Positions 37,261 through 49,200 of a stretch of 64,000 nucleotides of DNA are shown here, one piece after another (the stretch's first letter is position 1; every line of letters begins with the position of its first letter). This DNA comes from Sapria himalayana (lineage: Eukaryota; Streptophyta; Magnoliopsida; Malpighiales; Rafflesiaceae): positions 1 to 64,000 of the forward strand of contig JAREIK010002662.1 of assembly GCA_029783825.1 (NCBI GenBank), in the 5' to 3' direction. The notes under the pieces were generated by a model that was not told the DNA's origin, searched no databases, and saw nothing but the letters and a program-made list of their open reading frames with translations. A program made the position numbers and the translations under genes.

Positions 37261-40200
37261 TTCATCAAAAATATCAAACCAATTAATAAAAATATATAAA
37301 TAATACCTCTAATCATAATAAATCATAAAATACATCAACAAATAAAAAAAAACCACATCTCTAAAATTTTTAAAAATCCATATAAATTGTTAACAAAATA
37401 TATCAACATGCAAATACATATTTCTTGTTCACATTAATAAATCATCCAAACAAAACATAATAAAACAACTAACTTTGTTACAACAACTGATAGTAATTCA
37501 TCCTTCATATTTACATAATGATCATTATCAATGTGTTGATACAAAAAAAAAGAATATTTGTACTTGTTTTCCTGATGCATGTGTCGGGAAAATTGACTCG
37601 AATATTTTGGCATGTGTTGTAGAAAATAGGAAATAATCAATCTTCATTCATCCTCATTCATCCTCTACAACATGTAAATATAAATTATCATTTTTACCTT
37701 TGTTGCAAAAAATAAGAACCTTCGTTCCTATAATTTTTGATTCCTTTTCTATGGAGATGGCTTACCTGCACGAAGGTGCAATTGTGGAGAGCTGTGTGCA
37801 TTAGGGAAAGCATGTACCTTCTTTGTTTTTTCATGCGCCTGTGTGAAGGGGCATCGACCAAGGCAAGGTGTCATTGGCTGCGCTTCACTTGTGCCTAAGC
37901 TTAGGTGTGTCTAAGACATTCCTTTCATAACCATGCAAAAAATATGGTGTGTCTAAGCTGATTAATATATCAAAAAATATGATGTATTAGATTCGAGATA
38001 AATCCAATTGAACGGCGAGGTCTTTCAAGTTGGATTTAGTTCAACTTTGTTGACTATCTTCATATATTACAATTATTTTAAGAGGGAAAGGAAGACCAAC
38101 TTGAATATGATTATGAGTTTTTCTATTAGTTTTTTAGAGGATTTTAGGTCAGTTAATTTAATGCAGACTTACTTTCAGCATACTTATTGTAGGATTTTTA
38201 GGTCTTCATATAAGAATGACATAATAAAATATTATAAATTAGGAATTAATTAATAATTAATGAATTTAATAAATATAGTGGAGTGATATTCATGACGTAT
38301 GATATCTTGAACTATTTGTAAAGATGCATCATTTGCATGCTTAGTTCACTTTGTAGATTTAAAATAAAGACTTATAAAAAATTTTAGTATTTCTTGAGAT
38401 TTTTCATTCTCATGATGGTTCTGTCATATACACGTGTATAATAAGGATTTTCAGGAAATATGACATTAAGAATAAAATATTTTGTATTATTTTTAATAAT
38501 ACTTCTAATAATGAAGTAGTTATTAGGTATGTTTGCTAAAATTATTAGAATTGAATTGTTGGGTCAAATTTTTTATGTTAGGTGTATGTGTCACATAATA
38601 AACCTGATAGTACAGATGATTTATAATTATTTTCTCTATATTAGAAAAAATTAAAAATTCACTTAAATAATTTATAATGGCTAGCAGACAATATGAGTTT
38701 AGTAGTCTATTTGTTAGTAGGTCTAAAAAGAAAAAATTATAAATGAATATGAGATATTATTACAATTATACTTACCTGATATTAGTGTTGTGTGTTGGCT
38801 ACCAACACGTGACATGCAACTAAGTCAATAGTAAGGGTAATAAATTTATTATTGATGATTCAGACTGTATTACAAATTTTTTTTTATGAAATTCTTGAAG
38901 TTTTTAAAGATATGATGAATATGTATTTATATGTGTACATTTCTACTACTTATATTGCATTTAGGTATATATTTAACAATAATAACATATTTAACAAGTA
39001 TACGGGCTAGGGTGGCTTTTATACTTAGTGCCATTACTACATATACTTAGTGCGATGACTATAACTAAATATTCATTATATATTTAGTATCATGATTGTT
39101 AAGATAAAAATTAATTATTTAATATTAATTAATAAAGATATTAATTTTATTATATTTAAATAAAAAAATACATTGTGATTAGAGGTGTCAAATGCCTGGC
39201 CTAGCCCTAGGCACGGCACGGGAATTACTCGTGCTCCTGCTCGTGTCGGGCTGTTCATGTCACGGCTTGTGTCGTGCCTAGGCAAACTAGGCAACATGCC
39301 GGGTTAGGCACAACCTGGTATCGAGGCCCTTGGGTACGGTATCTTGTCATGAGCTGAGATATGCCCTGAACCACCCAGCCTGACGCCCCCAACCCGAACC
39401 AAGAACCCGATGTCCAATGGATCCGAAAGTTATGTCGGGCTCGAACCCGACCCGTTGTCTTTTTCGACCTAAGTCCGAGGCTCTATTCTCGATCATCTTC
39501 AATCAACATATGTATTTATGTGGATTGTGATACTAGTTTTTAAGTTATATTAAAGTAAAATATATGTTTATTTCAATTTAGTTTAATATTATCTTGAGTT
39601 AGATAATATTTCAAAATAAGATTGGAGTATTTTAGTATCATCATGAGAATTAATAAACAAAGTAAATAAATGAAAAAGATGTGTGTGATTATGATTATCT
39701 AGATCTTTAGTAGACTTATATTTGATTTGATTAGGTTGTGTATGTTACTTCTTTCTAAGATAAATTCTATCTAAGAAAATCTCTCTCAAATTCAGACTTT
39801 ACCATAGCTCATCGGCTCATGTGTTGATATTGGGCTTGATTTATGTTTGTATTGGGCTTTATTTATGTTTGTTGTATTGGGGTCTACACTTGGTGAAATT
39901 ATGTTTATATCCTTATTGACTTTCATTTAATAAATATGTCTGTCGTGCTGTAAATTATTAAAAAAATAGTTTTTATTTTATTGGTTGCTTGTTTCATATA
40001 TAAACTCTCAAATTTTTTTATTGATAAAATTAAATATCATTATTTTGATTACCGTACTTTGCTCTTTGGATAAACTATCACTACATATCTTCTTCATCTT
40101 GGATTTTTCTCTTCTTCTTGGATTTTTCTCTTCTTTTTCTCAAAGCTCTCCTCTGTAATCCTTGTTGAAGCAAGAAAATTTGCTTTAATACAACAAATTG

Positions 40201-43200
40201 ATATTGGAGCTGAGTGTTTTATCTGAGATCGAAGTATTTTGAATCGATTATTCAAAAATTTCTCCAGAATAAAATGATTCTGAAAATATCATTCTGACAT
40301 AAATATTTTTTCATGGATCCTTTTAGATCAAGTGCAGATCTGTTTAGATCCGAATGGTTTGTGTTAAATAAACTCAAATTTTTACAAAATTCTCAATTTT
40401 TTCTGCTCAAATTTCTTAAGAAAATTTTGAACAGAATGACAACTAAATACCCAAGTTCATCAAACTCGGGTTTCATCCCTATATCATTGTTTGATGGTGA
40501 TAACTTTGATTTTTGGTTTGTTAAAATAAAAATATTATTCATATCGCAAACTATATGAGAAATTGTAGTTATTGGATACACAGAACCGATTAATCTCTTA
40601 TCCGGAAGGAAAAGAGTTATTAGAGGAACGTGAATTAAGAAAATCATATGCTAAGACATTATTGTTCATCCAATAAGAAATTAGTAATGTTATTTTTCCT
40701 CGATTATTGGGGTGTACTCAAGCCAAAGAGGATTGAGATCTTCTTAAAGAAGAGTTATAGGGAGATAAAAAATTACGATGAGTTCTTTTACACTCATTAA
40801 TTGACTTTGAGAATTTGAGGATGAATAATTCATATTTTCTTATTGAGTTCTCAACTTAGTTTTTGGATGTAGTTAATTAATTAAAAATTTATGAAGAAAA
40901 CATCACAAAAACTCGATTAGTTGAGAAATTATTTATATGTATGTCTGATAAGTTTGAATCTATTGTAGTATTAATAGAGCAGACAAATGATTTGACTAAA
41001 TTGATCACTCAACAAGTCCCCAGCTCTTTAAAGTCTTATGAGAGCAGACTACTCAAGAGAGTTGAATTAACTGCTGAATCAGCCATGCAATTAAGGTGAG
41101 AGAATCAATCTGTAAAGAAAGATAGTCAAGCAACAGATGCAAAAAAATAAAAGATGACATTCCATTTGTGTTTAAAAATAAAAACAAAGATAAAAATAAA
41201 AAGTATTTTTCTTCAGTAACCTCAAATGTCTCCTAGAAAAGCTCATATATCTCTTGCAATATATGCAAAAGAACAAACCACATTGAGATAGAGAGTTTGT
41301 TTAGAAAACAGAACTAATGCTTATACTGTAAAAAGTTTGGGTATTTTTCTAGGGACAGTAGGTTGAGGCACACTTAGTGTGCTAGTTGTGCAGAACACAT
41401 AACCTCTGAAGAATACTTGTTCTATATAACATAAACCAACAAAATTTCTCTCTAATGTATGATTTCTGAACAGTGGCTGTTCAAATCTCATGTTTGGAAA
41501 TCAAGATATATTTATGAATTTACAGTCTTTGGTAAATTTAAAAGTTAAATTAAGAATCGGTGATATTGTCCAAGCAAAAGCAAAGGGCGGAGTTAATTAT
41601 TTTTACAAGAGATAGAATTATAAGAGATGTCATGCTGGTTCCAGCATTGGACCAAAATTTCTTCAGTGTGTGGCATTTAATGAAAAAAGGTTTAGATTTA
41701 TTTTTAAAGTCAATACCTGTCACATATTTGATTGAGAGTCAGAGGAACCCCTCTAGATAATAAAGTTGTTCAGTGGAAGGAGTTTTTCATTGATCTTTAA
41801 TCAAATAGTATACAAAGTATTGATGAATGTTGAATTAGGGGCATCTTTGTGATACATAAAGTTTGGACATCTTAATTACATAAGGTTTAAAAATCTTTTT
41901 AAAAATCAACTTGTAAGAGGTGTACCTCAAACCTAAACATTCCTATTTCTATATGTAGATAATGTGCTGTAGGAAAGCAGTCCAGACAGAGCTTTCCCAA
42001 GAATTCTGCCTGGAAAGCATCCTAGCCCTTGGAAATAGTTCATGCAGACATCCATGGACCTATGTCAGTCCATTCCTTGGCCAACAACATCTACTTTTTG
42101 TTGTTTGTTGATAATTGTACTGCATTTGTGAGTATACTTTTTGAAACACACGTCTAAAGCATTTGATTGCTTCAAGAAACTTCTGCCTCTAATAAAAAGG
42201 CAACCTGACTTAAGTGTAAAAACACTTGGAATAGATAGAGGTGATGAATTCCTCTCACAAAAATTCAATAATTTCTGTAAACAAAAAGGAATTCATAGAC
42301 AATTAACTAACTCCTATTCCTTACAACAAAATGATATTATGAAGAGAAGAAATAAAAGTATAATGAAAATGGCTAGAATACTCTTAAATAAAAAACACCA
42401 ACTTAAAAACTATTGGGCAGAAGTTGTAAATATTGTTAGTATACTTGCTCAATAGATGCTCTACTAGGGTATTAAATAATCTCACTCCATTATAGGCTTG
42501 GAGTGAAAGGAAATCACATGTAAAACATCTAAAGGTATTGGGAGTGTGTGCTACTCTTACATATTGAATCCCACTAGAACTAAATTAGACTCAACAAATC
42601 TAAAATATATTTTAGTTGGATATAGTTAGATGTGTCAAATGGGTTGGGCCGGCTCGGGCTTAGCTCGTGCCCGGCATGTATAGTGTTGTGCCTCGGCCCA
42701 TCGTGCCGTGCCAGGCATGTGGGCAAGACCCATGTGATCACGCACCAAATGTAGTAAATATGAACTGATGCCCGATAGGTGAGGCTCATTGAGCCCTGAA
42801 AGGGTGAAGAAGTGCGACGGAGGGGCAGTGCGCCACCGAAATTTTTTTTTTTTTAATTTAGGGTTTTGTTTGATCTGAACCGGGCCGAACCCATCGGTTT
42901 TTGGGCTGTGGGCCCTTGCAGGGATAGGGACGACATGATTACTGTACCATGCCATTCCTTGCCCGGCATGGTTACCAATTGGGTGGCCTTAAATTTGGCC
43001 GGCTGGCCTGGCCCGGCTTTTTTGACACCTCTAGATATAGTTTGCAATCTAAAAGTTATAGACTGTATTCACCAGAAATAAAAAAATTTTTGGTGAGCAA
43101 AGATATGATTGTTGATTAGAATGCAAAATATAAAAAAAATCTTCCAAAATTCGGATGTACATGCTACTAGTGTACAAGAATGTAATATAGATGTATCAAT

Positions 43201-46200
43201 AAGCAACAATGAAGAAAACAATCCAATTGTGTGTTTTCTCTACCTATTTTGAGTCTGAGTCGGATATAGAAGAGATATATGACATAGTTGCACCAATTAA
43301 ATATAAGTCCTTAACTGAGATATATCAATCATGTAATTACTCTTCAGTTGAGTTACTTAATTATGAAGATAGAGTAAAACATCAAGTATGGGTAGAAGCT
43401 ATGAAGACAGAAATGTATGTCATAACAAAAAATCACACTTGGACTTTAGTAGATCTCCCAAATAAATACAACATTGGAGTCAAATGACTGTTTAAATTTA
43501 AAATATTACCAAATACTAATTAGTCTCTATACAAGACCCGATTAGTGACCAAAGGATATTTCTAAAAGGTTGGAATTTACTACTTCGAAATCTTTGCTTT
43601 AGTAGCAAGACTAGATATTATGAGATTTCTAATAGCCTTAACTAGACAGAAAGGTTGAACATTGTTTCAACTAGACATTAAATCAATATTCTTGAATGGT
43701 AAATTTAATGAGGAAATTTATGTAGAACAATTCATTGGGTTTGTAAAATAAGGGGCTAAACACTGTGTTTATAAATTAAACAAGATTTTTTATAGGTTGA
43801 AATAATCTCATTGTGCTTGATATCAATAAATAAATTTTTACTTGTTGAATCAATGATCAAACGTAGTATGAGTGAGCTAGCACTTTACATTAAAAAAGAT
43901 GAAAATTCTGAGTATTGATTGTGTCGATCTATGTACATGACATAATCTTTACGAGTAATAAATTAAAATTTATAGAATCCTTTAGTCGAGACATTCAAAA
44001 TAAGTATGAAATGTCAGGCTTAGGCTTATCTGAAATACTTCTTGGGACTTGAAATCTTTCAAGATTCAAGTGGAGTATCAGTGTGCCAATCTAGATATAT
44101 TCTGATCATACTGAAAATCGTGACATGATTGACTGTAAACCAATATCTACATCTTTGATTATCAACTAGAGATTAATTTTTGGTCAAGGCAGAATTATTA
44201 ATGATTAATCTTATAGAAGCCTAATTGTTAGCCTTTTGTATACTTCAGCCACCTGACCTGACATTGTGTTCTTTATACATCTTCTGTCTTGATTTTTATA
44301 TGCACCCAATCATATATATCTTGGTATTGCTAAATGAGTCTTAAGGTACCTAAAAGGAATTTTAGACTTAAGTCTAAAATATACTAGAACAACTCATAAA
44401 AAAATATGGATATTATGATAATGATTAGGGAGAATGTCCAGAAAATTATCGAACTACTTCTGGATATGTTTTTATCCTGGGAACTGTGGTTATTTCTTGG
44501 CTGTCCAAGAAGCAATTTATCGTTGTTCTATCAATCACTAAAACTTGATATGTTTCTGTTTTAGTAGTCACATTACAAACTTCGTGGATGAGAAAATTAT
44601 TGACTGGTTTGGATTAACTTATTAAAAACTCGACTGATATACTACGTGATAATCAATTGATTATATCCATAACAAGTGATACTGTTATGCATAGTCGAAT
44701 AAAACATATATCTCTTAAATACTAATTATTAAAGATGTAATTGATACTAATAAGATTAAATTAATCTTTTGTATAACTAAAGAATAACTGACTGATATTT
44801 TCACAATGACTCTGCCTAAAGAAAAAACTAATATACTTATGGGAGATTCTAGGATAGGTACCAACTATATCAAATGGGGGATTATTGATATTGGGCTTAG
44901 TTAATGTTTGTTGTATTGGGCTCTACACTTGGTGAAATTATGTTTATATCCTTACTGACTTTCATTTAATAAACATGTTTGTCGCACTATAAATAATTAA
45001 AAAAGTAGTTTTTATTTTATTGGATGTCGTGCTTCATATATAAATTTTTTTTTTATATTGATAAAATTAAATATTATTATTTTGATTATTGTGTTTTGCT
45101 CTATGGATAAACTATTGTGATTCTTCTTCTTCTTAGGTTTTTCTCTTTTTCTTCTCAAAGCTCTCTGTAATTCTTATATACTTATGAGGATTAACTATAA
45201 AGAGAGATTATTTTGATTACAGAGAAAATTAAATAAAACTAATATACTTATGAGTCATCTTAAGAAGTCATAAGTAGTCAAGTCTTTTATTCTTTGCCTC
45301 ATCATGAGTCGATGAGACATGGTGTTTAAATTTGAGAGAGATTTTCTTTCTTGGGAAACCTAGCTCTTTCTATAATTAATCTGAGCTATATTTGTTGGTA
45401 TATATAATGACTAATAAGAGAGTTATCATAATGTGGATCAACAAGTTCAGATATAGCAGTCGGGTAACTCTCTTTGTGATAGTTGGAATTTCAAGTGAGA
45501 CTATTGAGAAATGAGAAAAAATAATGAATCCAGATGTATCTTTTATATTCTTATTATTATACTCACTAAAAAATAACTTTACTTGAAAAAAGATAATGCA
45601 TTTTACTAATTTTTGGTGAAAAATATCTTTGTTGGGTACTTAAATATTAAATGAAGATGCATTTCAATGTCATGTGTACTAACTTATCTTTCTAGGAGAA
45701 AAGTTCATGAATAAACTTAATATTTTAAAAAATTTTAAGGCAAATTAAATTATAATTTTCTAGGATGTATTTTAAAGGTCACATTGTCAAGAAAGAGTAA
45801 AATAATATAATTGATTGATGAAATAATTTGTGATTAAAATTTAATTCATGTAAAAATATTTTGGAATATTCTTTAAATAAGAGTATTCAAGCTTTTTCAA
45901 CTAGATAATTTTTTTTTTTTTTTAGCCATCTCATTTTATGGGATTATGTTGATACATGAAGTGAGTATATAATTTTGTGATCGATATAATAAGTATTAAA
46001 TTTTTCTCACATTTTCTAATGCATTGTTACTCTATATTGTATTACTATTTTTATAAAATTAATTTTTTATTATTTTATGAAATATAAAAAAAATTATGAT
46101 CTAATATGAAAAAAATATATTCATATATTATGAACGATCATCAAAAAAGATAATTAAATATTGTAAGACCATATTTCTATAATGTTCTCATATGTTTGAA

Positions 46201-49200
46201 TATATCATGTCGAATAAATTTACTCATATTAGTTTTTTGTCCAATATATGAAACTTCAATATATCTTTTTAATTGACACATCTCAAATTCTCAGATAAAA
46301 ATATCATTAAGAATAAAGAAAAATATTCTTATTGATGAGTAACCAATTTCAGAATGAATAAGCAAATACTTTAACATAATCAAATATTTATCACAACATT
46401 CTATCTAGGAGGGAATATATAAGGTCCACTCTACTTAATCATAAAAGAAATTTTTCTTAAAATTTTTCTTCTTACAAGAAAAAATAAAATAATAAAAATA
46501 TAATAAAATTAGAATTGAATTATATAAAAAGATAATTTATAAAAAAAACTAACAATAAAATCATGAATAAATAAAATATGTGAAAAAAATATTAAGTAAA
46601 GCTATAATAGACTTGTGTAGACAAAATAAATGATTACTAATAAAAATCTCATAAACAAAGTTCTTGGTAACTATTTTAGGTTAGACATTTATTTTCATAA
46701 TCTACAAATTGAATATGATTGCGTTGCTCGAAACTCAAGTGAATGTTTCATATAAAATATCTTTTCAAGGTTACAATGAACAAGTGCATTTATATTTGAC
46801 TAGTGTATCCTCATTGGAAATGAGAATATATTAGGTGAGATAATATCTTATAACAAGGCATGCATATCTTAATAACGTTAAGTAATGTGAAAGAGGGAAG
46901 AAGATGTTAGTATGATAATACTAGAGGTGACGAATAGGTTGGGCTACCTAGCTCGAGAAAATACAAAATTGGCATTGCTCTGTACAACCAAAACCATGCA
47001 ATTGATAGACTTAGGCATGTTGCGCTAGGAGGGTTGGATCACATGTCACAATATTATATGGCATAACATGACTATTTCTCAGCATGGTCAGAGTGACAAA
47101 GCATGCTCCAGTTATGCTTGTGGGTTGGGTAGAAACCTTGACCTGAGTTTAGCATGTGATCTCATGTATCAAAATTTGTAAAACACTACTCATGGGTGTG
47201 CCAACCAAACTCAATCATTTTAACTTGACTTTTGATGGTAACAATGATTATTCTAGCATGATACAACCCAATTTCTTGGCTCAGTTAGAGTGACAAAATG
47301 TGCTATGGTCATGCCTCTGGGTTAGAGTGACAACATGTGTCAATTTTTATAACACTACTTGTGGGTAAGGCTGGCTGTATTCATGTTCATTTTTAATTGA
47401 ATTTTAAATAGCAGCATGCATGTGAACACATCATAAATTAGTTGTCTTCCAACTATTGGACAAAATTCCAGGGTTTGATGGATTCTATTCAGTCCAATGT
47501 TTAAAAAAATGTTTTTTTAAAACTCTATTCTCTATTTAATAATCTCTAATTTTCAAAGACTCATTCAAATAATTAGTGTATAAATTATAAATTTTATAAA
47601 TTATTGACAATCAGTGATAGTATTTGACGAACAACAAAATTACAAAAGTGTTGTGTTGGATGATACTATTTATTTTTTGTGATATATATGTACATTATAT
47701 CTATATTTATTTTCATATGTTTTACTTTTATATTATAGAGTAATTGAAAAATTAAAAAACTATGATAATTTTTTTCTATTTCTTTTATAACTATTCATTC
47801 TAATAATAATATTGATATTCTATTTTGGTATTGAAGTATTCAAGGAAGATATATCTCATTACTCTAGATGTCAACATATTTCATCATACAATGATAAATA
47901 ATCTCTCTCAAAAATATAAAATCTAAAAGAGTATACATTGAAAGGATAGAGGAGTGCATCAGGTTGATAAGTTAGTTTCTAGGTAAAGTTAACTTTCTAA
48001 AAATATTTTAAAATATTTCTGCTAAATATGAGGGTTTTACCTGGCTCAATTAGATATAATGTTATCTACCTCATTTTGTAGGGATGTCTTGGCAAATAAA
48101 ATATTTATTTTATTAGATATATATTTTATTATATTATTTTTTTTTAATATTTTAATGAAATTTATTTTTTAAATAAAATATCAAGAAAATAAAAAATATT
48201 TGTGATCTAATATGAAAAAGGATAATGTTTGGTCAAGTGTATCGATTGAGTCCTTAATCACACCAAATTGATGAGGAGGGTAAGGAATTCTTGTATGCTT
48301 TTTTAATTAAAATCTTACTCTAAATAGAAATATTTTAAAATTAAGCCAAAATTTTATCAACTTGATCAATAATGAATGATCAAGAATGAATAAACAAATA
48401 CTCTAACATGATCAAATAATATCATAAAATTATATCATAAGAGAGGATATATAATTCATCAAACTCAATGATAAATAAAGTTTTTTGGTTTTTAATTCTA
48501 TAAAAAAGTATTAAGAGGCAAATTTAGAATTAAGTTGCTTAAAAAAATAACTCATAATAAATTCTAACTAAATAATCAAGAATAAAAAAAATATGCAGAA
48601 AAGAGTCAAACTAAATATTATTTTATAATAATTTTAAAGAATTATAATTGATTAACATAATATTCAAAGAAAAAAAAAATAATATAGTAAAAAGAGAATG
48701 AAAATATATAATATGAATATTGGCTTATGATCCAATAATTTAGAAATGTAAAGTAATAAATAAAATACAAGAGTTGTAGTACTGAGACATTGAGAAAACC
48801 CGGAGGATCACTGAATAGATTTAGTAGTCAACTTGTTTCTCTTAATTGTATGTATTGTTATTAATATTCTATCTAGAAATAATAGCTAATAATTATCTGT
48901 AGTATAACTTAATGTATACATATAATTAATACTCATGTTTTTCTTACCTGCATGTATACATATGTATAGCGTGTAATAATGATATAGTGTGTAATAATGA
49001 TAGGGATTATAGCCTCTTTCATGCACGATACATCGTCTAAAAGAAAAATCACCTCTAAATAAATCAAAAAATCATAATATAGATTCTGTCAAAATATGAA
49101 TCCTAATTTTTGGATTTTCTGAATCTACCACCCTTTGAATTAGGGTTTCTAAGAGCTTAATATGCGGCAACCATCCCTGAAATTAGGGTTTCGGGGGCAA

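Larger units (their letters stand above)
39822..45170 (+). mobile_element. Ty1/Copia retrotransposon with both LTRs, decayed
   Basis: The 5' LTR (39822-40196) and 3' LTR (44883-about 45170) share long stretches, including CTACACTTGGTGAAATTATG and CTTTCATTTAATAAA. A primer site follows the 5' LTR and a purine tract (CAAATGGGGGATT) precedes the 3' LTR. Internal order gag, protease, integrase, RT, RNase H is that of Copia. It sits in PCO intron 3 in the same orientation as the gene and is interrupted by a miniature hAT element at 42627-43033. No intact coding capacity. Confidence 0.9.

Noticed and set aside
39172..39531. ATTGTGAT pair as a target duplication of the 39180 hAT fragment
   Set aside because: The right copy is not preceded by a family TIR, so I kept only the left terminus as supported.
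40197..40214. tRNA-like sequence at the Copia primer site and at 4484-4504
   Set aside because: Only the short complement of a tRNA 3' end is present; no cloverleaf can be formed.
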